DNA of 64,000 nt, from NCBI GenBank assembly GCA_032207245.1, contig CM063502.1, positions 110,150,953-110,214,952 of the forward strand, in the 5' to 3' direction. Positions 1 through 11,340 of the stretch are shown piece by piece. Within the stretch, counting starts at the first letter, position 1. Each line of letters begins with the position of its first letter. The notes under the pieces are model-generated. The model had not been told where the DNA came from. It saw only the letters and a list, made by a program, of their open reading frames with translations, and did not search any database. The stretch comes from Pardosa pseudoannulata (Eukaryota > Arthropoda > Arachnida > Araneae > Lycosidae). The position numbers and the translations under genes are program-made.

Positions 1-53
1 TCCGAACTCTGGTTCCGAAGAGCAGCGCCCTATTTATTCGGACATCGTTCGGC
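1..53 (-). mobile_element. SINE head fragment at the window edge
   Basis: gaactctggttccgaagagc to catcgttcggc is the head of a minus-strand SINE; the rest lies off-window. Confidence 0.75.
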
Positions 54-91
54 TTGGAGCGCTACGGCAAAGCGTCCAGAAAAACCTTTTA

Positions 92-262
92 AGTTTGGAG
101 CACTATTTTCTACGTTTTTTGCTACAAGAGGGCTAACAAGACTGGAGATTACTGCTTAAAGGCGATTCCGAATGGTTACAAACCTCCATGCCAACAATGG
201 GATTCGAACCCTAGAACCCTTTGGTTCGAAGAGCAACACCCTACTCATTTCAGCATCGCTGA
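92..262 (-). mobile_element. SINE, near full length
   Basis: gtttggagcac to cagcatcg, with tgggattcgaaccct as B box. Positions 1-53 hold the head of a second minus-strand copy cut by the window edge. Confidence 0.85.
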
Positions 263-365
263 CTGAGTTTATTTTCTAGTTTAAACAAAATTAACTATTC
301 TGTTATCATTAAAAGTATTGGCCATTTCTATTCTTTTTCTTTTTTTGGCGAGTTTTTACAGCAGC

Positions 366-486
366 CAAATCCCGCTGATGGTATGGATATTCGTAGCGTT
401 CAGAATCGGCTTTAAGCGGTAGGTACTGGTCTCATTAGACCTTAGGTAGCAAAACAGTAGACTGTAGAGTTCCAAACCCCACTAAA
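366..486 (+). mobile_element. SINE body and tail, head missing
   Basis: gcatggatattcgtagc-like to ccaaaccccac; tRNA head degraded. Confidence 0.7.
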
Positions 487-1012
487 CAAATTCAAATTAC
501 TTGATTGTTGGAGTTCTAGTGCGACAAAAAATGAGTTTGGGATGATTACTACTTCACGGATAACAATAATGAGAAACCGTCACCGTTTAAATACTTGACT
601 TTAGATTTATATAACATTATGAAAATTCTTCCTTACTCATGTGACCTTAATCCTATTTAACAATTATGAGAAAACTAAAAAAAAATTTAGATCTAAGCAC
701 AATTCTAATAAAAATGAGTTAATGTGAACACTTATGCATGAATAAACTTCTACACCAAGTTTTGTAACAAAAAACTTGGTTAAATCAATGCCAAAGAGAT
801 AAAGCCATCATTAAAACTGAAAGATTCTCTAGAATATATTGGCAACTTTATTTCCAAAAATCCAAAAAACCATGCATTGTACGAATACACTTTACACCAC
901 AAGATGATGGATTGCTTGCATTTTTTGTCCATTTAACTCTAATGTGATCATGCTAATGTTAACACATTCGTTTAATATTATCAATAAACTCCGATACCGA
1001 ACAGGCGTATTT

Positions 1013-1142
1013 AGAGCGCTGATCTTCGGTTCCGGAGTACGTGGGTTCGAATCCCACCATGCCATGGATATTCGAAGCCATTCGAAACCAGTTTCATTAG
1101 CCCTCGTGTTGCAAAAACGTAGACCGTAGCGCTCTAAACCAA
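1013..1142 (+). mobile_element. 5'-truncated SINE with 17 bp target duplication
   Basis: Perfect duplications accgaacaggcgtattt at 996-1012 and 1143-1159. The copy lacks the A-box region and starts just before ctgatcttcggttccggag; the B box gggttcgaatccc is intact. Confidence 0.93.
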
Positions 1143-1451
1143 ACCGAACAGGCGTATTTGAATTAGCACAAAAACGTTCGCTTAAAGTTATCACTACATA
1201 GCTTAATGTTATCAAATCTTCGATCAATTTCTTATTTTCGATAAGCCATTCCCGGCGAAGTTCGTGGAGCATCTCATTATACTAGATAGGAAAAATAATT
1301 AATGTTTCAGAGACGATACATTTGTTGGCGATGTCATGAAATGAAGTGTCAGAAAAGATGATTTGTAGTTGTTTTAATCATGGAAGATTCTTAAAACCAG
1401 AAGAAAATGTCGATGCAGTTGTGGAAGAAAAGTGTTACACCATACATGACT

Positions 1452-1492
1452 GCTCAAGATTACGAGGCTATCCAAGCTTCGTAATCTTGAGC
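1452..1492. repeat. Hairpin, 18 bp stem
   Basis: gctcaagattacgaggct (1452-1469) pairs at 17 of 18 positions with agcttcgtaatcttgagc (1475-1492), loop 5 nt. Confidence 0.85.
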
Positions 1493-1939
1493 GACTACGA
1501 ATTCGTAATCTTTCGGACATAGCCGAAAACTTTAAAAATTCGACTGCATTAACAGACTACGATGTATGTGAATCTGTATCGAACATGAACATACCAACGT
1601 CTATTTCTGATGAAGATGAACCTGAAAATATTATTGAGAAGACTCCAACAAGTGCTGAGATCAGAAATGCTTTTCAGATTTTGCATGTGGGAGTGCAAAG
1701 AAAAGCTGATGCTTATGTTTTTTAGAAACATTATGAACATAATATTTTGTGAATAACATGCTCCATAAGTAGACCTGGCAATTAACAAGTGATTATTTCT
1801 TTGTTTCTTGACACATATACACTAATATTTTTTTTGTATTAATTTCACTTTTTTCGTGTCATGCATGTAATCCCCTATATTATAATAGCCTAAGTTATCT
1901 GTCCGTCTGTTCTCGTATTTTTCAAGCGGTTGGACCTAG

Positions 1940-2681
1940 AATGGATAGAGGCATATTGAATTATAATATAATCCATATTGGATTCTTAATGAGTTAGGGT
2001 TAGCAAGTTCGACATCCACCCCTTCCCCCCTTTTCTAGCATATATTGCCCTTTATTTCAAGCCTTATTTTCCCCGGTTATGAGCAGGTGATTAAATTTAT
2101 CAATTTGTCACACCATAAACAGGTGGCCGAACGATGACCGATTGGTTAGGGTGCTGGCCTTCGGTACCAGAGTTCGTGGGTTCGAATCCCACAGTGGCAT
2201 GGATGTTCGTAGCCGTTCGGAATCGGCTTTAAGCTGTAGGTCCCGGTCGCATTAGCCCTCGTGTTGCAAAAAGTAGACCGTAGCACTCCAAACCAAAACC
2301 ATAAATAGGTGAAAATAACATTTTTTTTCTAGCAAGATGACGTCATTCCATTAATTACCTCATTTAATCATTTCTTATTTTAAATTATTTAAATATCGTC
2401 TGTATTATTTTCATACGTTTTATCACTGAACTTAGATATTACGTAAATAATTTTCTTTTATATTTGGCTTAAATAATAGATTAGGTACATATGGGATAAT
2501 TTTAAATTTAATCATCGATTATTTAATCATCGGTATTAACAACAAATTCTTTTCATAAAAGTCTAAGAGTCTATTTCACGGACTAATAAATATCTAGCGT
2601 TTAAATTATATATCTTTGAAAATTAAGAAGTTTGTTCGTTTGTGTGTATTTTTATACATAACCACACGGTTTGACTAAATA
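1940..2681. repeat. ~600 bp duplicated unit A (SINE-interrupted)
   Basis: Shares with unit B (2983-3597) the ordered phrases gatagaggc, gagttagggttagcaa, ccaccccttccc, gagcagg, aggtgaaaataacattttt, tatcgtctgtattattttc and ccacacggtttgactaaat. A third partial copy lies at 2677-2780. Unit A alone carries a SINE at 2125-2298. Confidence 0.8.
2125..2298 (+). mobile_element. Full-length SINE inside a duplicated repeat
   Basis: Flanked by ccataaacaggt (2113-2124) and ccataaataggt (2299-2310). B box intact; A box altered (tgaccgattgg). The related unit at 2983-3597 lacks it. Confidence 0.92.
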
Positions 2682-2982
2682 ATTTCCTTTTATATTTGGC
2701 TTAAATAATAGATTAGGTACATATGTGATAATTTTAAATTTAACCATCGATTATTTTTTGTTGCAATGAAAATTTTATTACCGATATTCTATCTACCTCC
2801 TAATCTAACCCTAATTCTATCTACCTCCAGAGTGTAGTGGAAACGATAGTTTCATTCCTTTACTTCCATTAATTACTGTTTCAAGCAAAATAAATTGGAA
2901 GAACCTAACGATAATTTCCATGTAGCTCAGAAAACTTTGAATTATATTTCTAAATGAATTCAACGCGATTCTAAACTAATAG

Positions 2983-3597
2983 ATAGAGGCCTCTATTGGA
3001 TTCTTGATGAGTTAGGGTTAGCAAAATTCAAAGAGAGTAAAGTTTATCTTCTCCTAAACTATCGATCCTGTTATAAAATAAATTGGTATAAATGGGCTTC
3101 ATATCACAGCAAAAAACACTGTCGTATTTAAAACGTTAGAAAACCACCCCTTCCCTTTTCATGCGTTTAATGCCATTATTTTTCCCGGTTAAGAGCAGGC
3201 TATTAAAATTATCACACAAATAGGTAAAAATAACATTTTTTTTTCTAGCATTATGACGTCACACCTTTAACCATCTCATATAATCATTTCTTATTTTAAA
3301 TTATTTAAATATCGTCTGCATTATTTTCGTACGTTTTATCACTGAACTTAGATATTACGTAAATAATTTTCTTTTATATTTGGCTTAAATAATAGATTAG
3401 GTACATATGTGACAATTTTAAATTTAATCATCGATTATTTATTGTTGCCATGAAAGTTTTATCACCGTTATTAAAAACAAATTATTTTCATAAAAGTCTA
3501 GGAGTCTATTTCATGGAAAATATCTGGCGTTTAAATTATATATCTTTCAAAATTAAGAAGTTTGTTTTTATACATAACCATACGGTTTGACTAAATG
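2983..3597. repeat. ~600 bp duplicated unit B (empty SINE site)
   Basis: Second copy of the 1940-2681 unit, separated by ~300 bp. At the position matching the SINE insertion it reads straight through (cacacaaataggtaaaaa), giving an empty-site control. No ORF. The family is not recognised. Confidence 0.8.
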
Positions 3598-4655
3598 AAT
3601 CCAACTTGACTCTAAACTGCATTCACAGTATCGGCAGACTTTAGAGGAGTATAAAGATAAACAAATTATTGAGCGTGTACCAGATAATTATCAGCCAAAA
3701 CACAAACCATTTTTTTACCAGCCCCATATGGTGCTTTACAATTCTGGAAATTTAAAAATTTTATTGATCCCGTCATATGACGCCTATATGCTAGTTTTAC
3801 TATGTTAAGTAAATGTTTCCTGCTCAAATTAATTCCCCTTTACGAATACTATATGCTGCCTCTTAAAAATTTACTATATTTTTCGTTTATTAAAATCAAC
3901 CGGTCATACTTATCAAAATAGAGTCAACATGATGTGACAACATTAAGCGGCGTCTAATGCATCAAAATAGTAGCTATACGAATATTTAAAGAAAAAAAAA
4001 CAAAAAAAAAACACTGCACACACCACACTCTAATAGGACCCATACCACCTGAATACTACCTGTTTCCTAAATTTCAAGCTACTACAGCAAAACACTGGTA
4101 TATATGACCTTAAATAAAAGAATGACAAAAACAGCAGAAAAGTAAGAAAAAAAAACCTCCCGAGAATAACAGGTGTGAGTGATCTTTGTAATTCTATTTT
4201 AGTAAGAGTAAAAACTATGTTGGAATTAGCTGCAAAGGTATCATGGAAGCCAAAGAAATGGCTGTGGCACAGAGGTAAGATTTAAGTCAATAAAATAGCC
4301 AAAACAAAAAGAATTGTTTAGCAGTACCTGCATTGAAATCTTTAGTCTGTACTTTAAAGAAACATGTCTGATGCGTAAGAATAATATATGAGTGCAATTT
4401 ACATAAGAGAGTGCGTACAATTAAAGAGAAAGAAGTGATTTTATTTTATAACACATAAATATCATAAAAATTGTTCTTTGCCAACATTTCTGTCAGACAC
4501 AAATCTCATCAAACAAACTTTTCTTGAAGTTGAACTCTAAGAGAAATTAGCTTCACATATTTAAAAACTTGTTACAAAATTATGATCATTAAATATCCCC
4601 GTAATACCAACTCGTATTATTACTTTAATACTAAGGCTATCTTTAGTATCCCATA
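3598..4655. other. No gene seen
   Basis: AT-rich sequence with homopolymer A-runs; no exon, SINE or terminal repeat recognised. Confidence 0.6.
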
Positions 4656-4740
4656 CAGCACACAACATGTTATATACATTGCAAATACGTATCATATACA
4701 GCGATACGTATTTGCAACGCATACGATACAATGTGTGCTG
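4656..4740. repeat. Imperfect 85 bp palindrome
   Basis: Arms cagcacac...gcaaatacgtatc and gatacgtatttgc...gtgtgctg face each other across about 9 nt; outer and inner segments pair, the middle is mismatched. Confidence 0.75.
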
Positions 4741-4990
4741 CAATCGCATCGAATTCGGAATTGTACTAGCAAGAAGTTATAGTATACAATGGCATTTAAA
4801 TCGTATTAGATTGCATACGCATGCTGCACTATATAAATATAGGGATATCAATTTGTAGCTAGTACATGTTTCTTAAATGTATTTTAAGGCCCTTGGATGT
4901 CCTCTAAGATTGTTGTACCCCAAATTTTTTTTAAAAAATGCCCAATGATTAATAAAATTTTTATTTCATACTCACTCATCACTTATGATG

Positions 4991-5384
4991 GCCGAATGGT
5001 TAAGGCACTGATTTTCGAATCCGGAGTTCATGGTTTCGAGTCCTACTGTGGCATGGATGTTCGGAATCGGCTTTAATCCTTTCGTGGGCTTTGGGAAGAT
5101 TACTTCCCATCTACATCATCTTACAAAATACACTTGTGGGAAGCGCAAAACCCATTATAAGATATTGGTCTTGCTATTATAAAGATGGGAAGACTAATTC
5201 CCGCTTCAGTTTTGTGTCATCGTCTATTGATCGATCGATTGAATAGAATTAGCAATTATGTTTTGAACATTTGAAAATGTTGTGTGAGAAATAAAGAGCC
5301 CACGAAAGGGTTAAGCAGTAGGTCCCGCTCTCATTAACCCTCGTGTTGCAAAAAAGTAGACCGTAGTACTCCCAACCAACCAAC
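4991..5384 (+). mobile_element. SINE interrupted by a TTAA MITE
   Basis: SINE halves 4991-5076 and 5311-5384, flanked by catcacttatgatg (4977-4990) and catcacttacgatg (5385-5398). The tail is extended as ccaaccaaccaacc, showing a CCAA-type repeat tail. Confidence 0.92.
5077..5310. mobile_element. TTAA-flanked piggyBac-type MITE inside a SINE
   Basis: Ends tcctttcgtgggct / agcccacgaaaggg, flanked by TTAA at 5073-5076 and 5311-5314. Removing one TTAA and the insert restores the usual SINE phrase cggctttaagcagtagg, proving the insertion site. 234 bp, non-coding. Confidence 0.92.
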
Positions 5385-5847
5385 CATCACTTACGATGAT
5401 AATTTCAAAACCAACGAAATAGTTAATTTTGATTTGAAAAATACAAACGATGAATAATTTATATTTATTTCTCATAATTTGTATTTTTCTTTTTCAAACT
5501 TAAAATCAACAAGTCAAAAGCTACACACTAACTTGATTAAATCTGGAGTAAAAAGCATAATAAAGCATAATAAAGTATATAAAGTATAATAAGCAAATAT
5601 ATAAAATGTATAATAACATTTTAAGATAGTTAAATAATTTAGCACATTCTGTGCCCAAAGGCTCATAACATTAAAAGAAATTTCTACCAAATTATGCACA
5701 CAGGAATCCGACCGGCACTGATTTTGGCTACCCGCGTTAAGTTTCACACGCTGCACCCCCAGTAGGAACGGGTATGTATCTGAAACGAAGTATAGACTAT
5801 GGGGTTCAAAGTATATTTTTTGAACATCATTCGAAATTCATTTTTAA

Positions 5848-6128
5848 CACTAGATTGCCCAAGGCAGTCATTTTGACTATTTTTTAATTTCAATTAGAAA
5901 AACAATTATGAAATATAATGACACAATTTCTTAGAATTTGGAGACTTTTTCTATAACATATAAATGGGTTTATGAATAATTGTAGTTACTTCCGCCCTCC
6001 TTTATTAAATAATATTAAAAATTAATTTTAAACAAATTTCTTTACATATTTGTTATTTTTTCACAATGCAGTCATTTTGACTGTTTTGGGGCAATATAGG
6101 TATACAAGAAATCTCGGGCAATCTAGTG
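5848..6128. mobile_element. TTAA-flanked piggyBac-type MITE
   Basis: Ends cactagattgccc / gggcaatctagtg, flanked by TTAA at 5844-5847 and 6129-6132. The phrase gcagtcattttgact occurs near both ends (5872 and 6068). 281 bp, non-coding. Confidence 0.88.
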
Positions 6129-6132
6129 TTAA

Positions 6133-6878
6133 ATACGATGTTCTTGAATTTATATCATGTTTAATTCCTATTATTTCACAAGTAATATTATAAATTTCAA
6201 ATTATGAAAATTACAAGTGTTATAAACATAAACGACTTTCAGAATTCGTGAAAAAAAAAAAACCACAAAAGAAATTTCAAAAGCAATATGGCACAAATTT
6301 TATGCAGATAAAACCGTGGATGTTGAGTACGTGGGTGGAGATGAAAGGAATGCATGCATATATATAGTTTCTAAGGAATTATTTTGTGTTGAAGCTCTCG
6401 TCAGTCATCGCTGTCTTTCATGCGATTTCGGGAAAAGATAAATAAAAAAAAAATTCAAAAAATAAAAAACCACCACCCTCAGTTTCTATTCCATATCTTC
6501 CCAGTGTGTTTATGTGACGAACTGCTATGTTTATAGACAACAGCTTCCTGTTCTGTGAAATGGGCGACCCACAGTAAAAGAAGGGAAAAAATGGAGCAAA
6601 GTACGAAAGAGGACGAGTTAAATATAATACACAGAGAACGCTTATTTCGTCACATCTAACACGTTTCGTGGAAACAGCATATACGTGTAAATACTCCAAT
6701 ATTTTTAACACAATGCTACTATTCAGAACATACCACTGAAGACGTAGGTAAGAAAATAAATCGATACGAAGATAGCAATTTAGACGTTTTCCAAAAAGGT
6801 ATAATAGAAAAAATAAGCTGTTTATAAATGAAATTGATAATTCCTCTGAGTGTGTGTGTATGTATGTATGTATGTATG

Positions 6879-6954
<76 letters not shown>

Positions 6955-7311
6955 GAAATATGAAAATTTCTTACATATTTATATATTAATAACTTCTGTT
7001 CATAAATTAAGTTGGGGTTTGCGCGGTAATTCTGATTTTTCCCTCTAGACACGCTATAGACTTAATCCAGCCTCTGTCTGTACTTCTTTGACTAATAGTA
7101 AACGCTTCACTTTAGACCTGGGTATTTTTTGTCATGTGATTAAATGTACTTAGGGATTATTCGTAGTCTTTTTACCTGAGAAATCCCTACTTAAAAAGTG
7201 TGTGTGCACGAAGTTCCTAAAGTTATTGCCTGTTGTATGGATTGCATGTACCGGCACCAGAAATAATATGTGTTGTATTTTTTGATGAATCTCGCCAATA
7301 TTTCATATAAA
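6133..7311. other. No gene seen
   Basis: Besides the 6850-6952 microsatellite, only AT-rich DNA. An open stretch on the minus strand around 6418-6711 has no recognisable motif. Confidence 0.55.
6850..6952. repeat. Microsatellite (TG)/(TATG)/(TA)
   Basis: Compound run, grading from tgtg through tatg into ~70 bp of TA. Confidence 0.98.
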
Positions 7312-8029
7312 CAGGCTTGCAAACTGCTGAGGTACTTTCAAAAAGCTGAGAAATGTGACAAATAATACAGAATAAGTGACTAAAAAGTGACTAAACATTG
7401 AAAAAAAAAAAGCTATTTTTTTCTCCTCTTGATTACAGATGCTATTATTAAGATTTTTCTATTTATTTTAACTCTAAATCAAATTATTTGCAAGACATGA
7501 TTTTAGCGTAAAATACAGAAAAGGTTAAAAATCTTGTTTAATACAACTCAATATTGCTTTTTATTCAAGAAAATCTATAAATTAGATTTGAATACATATA
7601 ATACATAAATTTTATAATCACAATTTTCTGCATATATTAATGATGTTTTGAAATATGCACATAACTAGATTAGAGTAAACAAAAATTGTGAAAAAGAAAA
7701 ATGTGTGCTTTGAAGCAAATTACTTTAATGTATTAAATGTACATTTCAGGAACTTCTTTACGACTTTTTAAAATCACTAAATTCTAGAAACCATATGACT
7801 AATTACATTTTAATAAGAAAAATAAGATTAGAGCATCACATTTTTGGTCTTTTATTAAAATATTTTGTCATTAATATAAAATTTCTTTTTTCAACAACAG
7901 ACTTTTGCTGTGATACACCATAAAAAAAAGTGACTAAAAGTGACTGTTTACTTTAAAAAAGTGACTAAAAGTGATCAATTGTAAAAAAAAGTGACTAAAG
8001 GTGAGAAAAGTGACGGAATTGCAAGCCTG
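7312..8029. mobile_element. hAT-like MITE, copy 1 (6 bp target duplication)
   Basis: Ends caggcttgcaa / ttgcaagcctg, flanked by tataaa on both sides (7306-7311 and 8030-8035). Both arms carry repeats of aagtgactaaa. It is closely similar over its full length to the element at 34856-35599. No coding capacity. Confidence 0.88.
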
Positions 8030-8269
8030 TATAAATGCAAACACACATATTATCATTTTGCATTTATTAATAGCCATAATGAATACGTAAATCTATATCA
8101 TACGTCCGCTGTTCCTTGAAGAATGAAACTTCACTACTCGAGTGAACCAAGAATCAAATATAGTATTATTAAAAATTAATATTTCCCATTAATGTGTTGA
8201 TTTTAAAGAGTAAATGAAGAAAAACCACGGCTGTCCTTTCCTTCAACAATAATTAATTTGATTAGCTGG

Positions 8270-8386
8270 TTAGTTGGAACGCTACTGTTTACTTTTTACT
8301 ACACAAGGGCTAATGAGACCACAACTTGCTACTACATCCATGCCAGTTGTGGGATTAGAACCCACGATTTACCCATTCGGATATCT
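8270..8386 (-). mobile_element. Degraded SINE
   Basis: ttggaacgctactg to gggattagaacccacg; internal deletion in the body. Confidence 0.7.
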
Positions 8387-8682
8387 CTCGAAATAATTAC
8401 ACCGGATCACACTGTAGAGGCACAGTGACAAGTTTTCCTAATGAAAATATTATGTATTGAAATGTATTTATGCAATGAATAAACGAAAAACAGAATTGGG
8501 TTGTGCAGGTACCCTTCCAAGATAACGATATGTCACATATTCGAAAAGAAGCATGTAGGTATATGCGAGCATATATAAATGCAAGTTAACGTACCAAGAG
8601 AAAAATCAGTGCGAAAAGAGGGTTTCATCTTTTAGATAAATGTAGATATAATAAATCTAAATAATTATATCCACCGACAATG

Positions 8683-8685
<3 letters not shown>

Positions 8686-8740
<55 letters not shown>
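8686..8740. repeat. Microsatellite (TA)n
   Basis: Uninterrupted alternating AT/TA. Confidence 0.98.
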
Positions 8741-8744
<4 letters not shown>

Positions 8745-8862
8745 TTACAGGTAAATAACTAGTAAACAGCTCTTCCCCGTTCCAAAATAATCAATTTTTA
8801 ACTACATTTTCTGTATTATGTAAGATCAGTAGTTGCGTTTTTGAAAGCTTCATCGAATAAAA

Positions 8863-8902
8863 TTTGTTATAGTTTACCAAGCATTAGGTAAACTATAACA
8901 AA
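8863..8902. repeat. Perfect hairpin, 16 bp stem
   Basis: tttgttatagtttacc and ggtaaactataacaaa, loop of 8 nt. Confidence 0.9.
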
Positions 8903-9438
8903 CACCCGAGACGTTGTCTGCTATATAAAATTCAATTATGCAAGAGCAGTGTCTCAAATTTTTAACGAAATTACGTTACTGATAAATAATGCCTCTAAAA
9001 ATATTTTCTAAACAAATTCTAGAAAAGAAATGATGTGAGAAATTTAAAAGAAAAAACATTCGAGAAGTTGTTAACTTTTAATGATCTTGAGTTGCGTGAG
9101 CACGAAAAAATGGTTTTTAAAGGGAGGATGATTAATACCTAAATATTTTTTTTAAGTAATTCTAAAACAACAAAACGAGCTGTAAAAATTTGTCTAAAGA
9201 GATTTAACATAAATAGGAAACTAAAATTTCATTAATACAAAAAACAAATGAAATCGATTAAGAATCATTTTTAAATCAATGAACATCGGAAATTTAAGTA
9301 AATTTTTGCAACGAAACGAGCTCCGCTAATTAGTATTTTTCAGATGCTAATCAATGTGCCATTTCGCGTCCTTAATTGATATTCCCAAACAAAAAAGAAG
9401 CGATGTGGTGCACACCTTCCTCCATGGTTTTCTCATTT

Positions 9439-9606
9439 AGGCTGCTACCTTATGACAGTCGACATATGTCACTGGTGACTTCTGCGTCATTATAACGTCA
9501 GAAATCGCGAGAGATGGGAATTTGGTAACAAAAATTTACTCCTCTGATATCATTATGACGCAGAAGTCACCAGTGACATATGTCGACTGTAATATGGTAG
9601 CAGCCT
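9439..9606. mobile_element. Perfectly folding hairpin MITE
   Basis: Arms beginning aggctgctacc and ending ggtagcagcct are inverted copies over about 55 nt, with inner motifs cagtcgacatatgtcactgg and its complement. Only a short centre separates the arms. It interrupts the left LTR-like repeat at 9404, whose partner at 11099 lacks it. No convincing target duplication was seen. Confidence 0.8.
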
Positions 9607-10361
9607 TAAAAGTTAATTTTGAATTGTTTAAGCTGTGACTATGCGTTTAACTGTAACTATGTGCGTTATATTTTAAGATACGATACATACGAGCGCTTAG
9701 GAGATCAGATTGACTGTTATGATATCTGCTATTTGAGTTTAAAATAAATGTTGTTAATTTTATAGTGTGATGTATTCTGTAAATGTTCAGTACTACTACC
9801 GACATTCTACCTTGAACATTCAAAGAGACAATTTGAAACAACAAATAGTTTTCAGTCACTTCTGTTTTCTTAGTCTTGTACTACGAGTGATTCAGAATTC
9901 TTTTTTCGTTTGTACTTAGGTAGGTGGAAGTCTGTTTCGTGATTTTTGACAAGTGGACTTATTATTGACAGTTGTACCTTTTTAGTATCATTTTGCATTT
10001 TTTAAATTATTACATTTTAAGTAACCTATATCTAAATAACTCTGATTTACTTTCATCGTACTTCAAGGTTCTCGCATGATGTTCCTTGGTACGATAGTTT
10101 TTAAAACTGCAATGTCTATATGTGACAACATTCCAATTCTTGAAGCTATCAGTGGAATATCAACTGATCGCTTTTAAAGCTCCTTCCTATTGCACACTGA
10201 CCCAACATTAATGGTTTGCACAATTAAAGTTTCAATTTTCTATAGCTGGTATTAAAGTAGATTTCGCCAAACTTCCACTCTGTTGTAGCCGCTTTGGACT
10301 CTGGAAGTGAGTTCGAGATACTACTATTCAACCGTCTAAGTCTAGGTTTAGTTTAAGAAGT

Positions 10362-10396
10362 CTATGATTCGATGTTAAACGTCGAATCATAGACAT
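10362..10396. repeat. Near-perfect 35 bp palindrome
   Basis: gtctatgattcga...tcgaatcatagac, with a short mismatched centre. Confidence 0.85.
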
Positions 10397-10939
10397 GTAA
10401 AGACTAAAAATTCTTAAGCTGGTTTGAATTACGTGAAGTTTTGCTATTTCGTGTTAAGTTTAAAATTCCCATTCTATACTGGAGACAAGTACTTGCACTA
10501 TCAAACTGTAAATTAAGTTGTATTTGTATTGAAGTTTTTTTAAGCCTGAATTTTTATCAACTCTAGAAAGTATAGCAATTCAGTGTAACTGCACAACCTG
10601 AGCAATTCGGTTATTTTGTAAATATGAATGAAAATTTTATCTCAATTTGTGCAACCTATTTACGTTTTGGAATGTATTGTAGTATAAATGAATTTTTGTT
10701 GAGTAAAAGCTAGAACTAATATTGTTTACTTCAGTTTTGTCTGCACTTTACAATCCGTTTCAGAATGGTTTATAGAATATTTGTGCTTATGTCAAAAGTG
10801 ATCATTAAATTGTAACTAAACCATCTTATATTGTACACAAACTTATTTAAATTTAATTTTGCTTTGTAATTTGTTGGTATATTTTACATTTACGAATTCG
10901 AGGCGGTTTTCGAAACTCATTGTTTTGTAGCAGGAGTTA

Positions 10940-11095
10940 AGGCAATTTGTCGCAACGTCACGAACTACTATAATGCCCTTCCCATTCATTTTCATGTTTA
11001 CATGCCAATAGACAAACAATAAACTGCCCTTCCGTTTGAAACTAAAGCCAGAATTGTCATAACTTGAAAATTTACCCTACTGCGTGAAATTGCCT
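10940..11095. mobile_element. TA-flanked short MITE
   Basis: Terminal aggcaattt / aaattgcct with TA on both sides (10938-10939, 11096-11097). The inner parts diverge. It abuts the right LTR-like repeat at 11099. Confidence 0.5.
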
Positions 11096-11340
11096 TATTG
11101 TGGTGCACACCTTCCTCTATGGCTAGCTTATGTTGAAGGAGATATCTAAATTTTTATCTGTAACTGTGCACTTAACTGTCTGTGTGAGAGTTGTTTCAAC
11201 GTACAATATAAATACTGGCACTCAGCCACTTAAGTTACATTATTGTGGTCTTTCTTATTTTAAATTTTAAATAAATACTATTTTTAAAGTGATATTTCTG
11301 TAAATGTTCAGAATTACTACTGACAGTAACGTCTAATAAT

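Larger units (their letters stand above)
9404..11340. mobile_element. Candidate decayed LTR retroelement (LTR-like direct repeats)
   Basis: Two diverged direct repeats, 9404 to about 9800 and 11099 to about 11340. Both begin tgtggtgcacaccttcct, share ctgtaactgtg-like and aataaat motifs, and carry ctgtaaatgttcag near the end. The left copy holds the 9439-9606 hairpin MITE. The 1.3 kb between them has no gag/pol-like ORF, and neither a primer-binding site nor a target duplication was evident. It may be a deleted LTR element or a simple duplication. Confidence 0.35.

Noticed and set aside
892..1272. 126-codon minus-strand open frame over a SINE
   Set aside because: Much of it is SINE antisense (GLERYGLRFCNTRANETG pattern), which recurs at 19078, 34134 and 41165; repeat-derived, not a gene.
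6822..7052. Open frames of repeated Tyr-Ile across the (TA)n tract
   Set aside because: They are translations of the microsatellite itself; the same occurs at 30713-30904 and 32897-33303.
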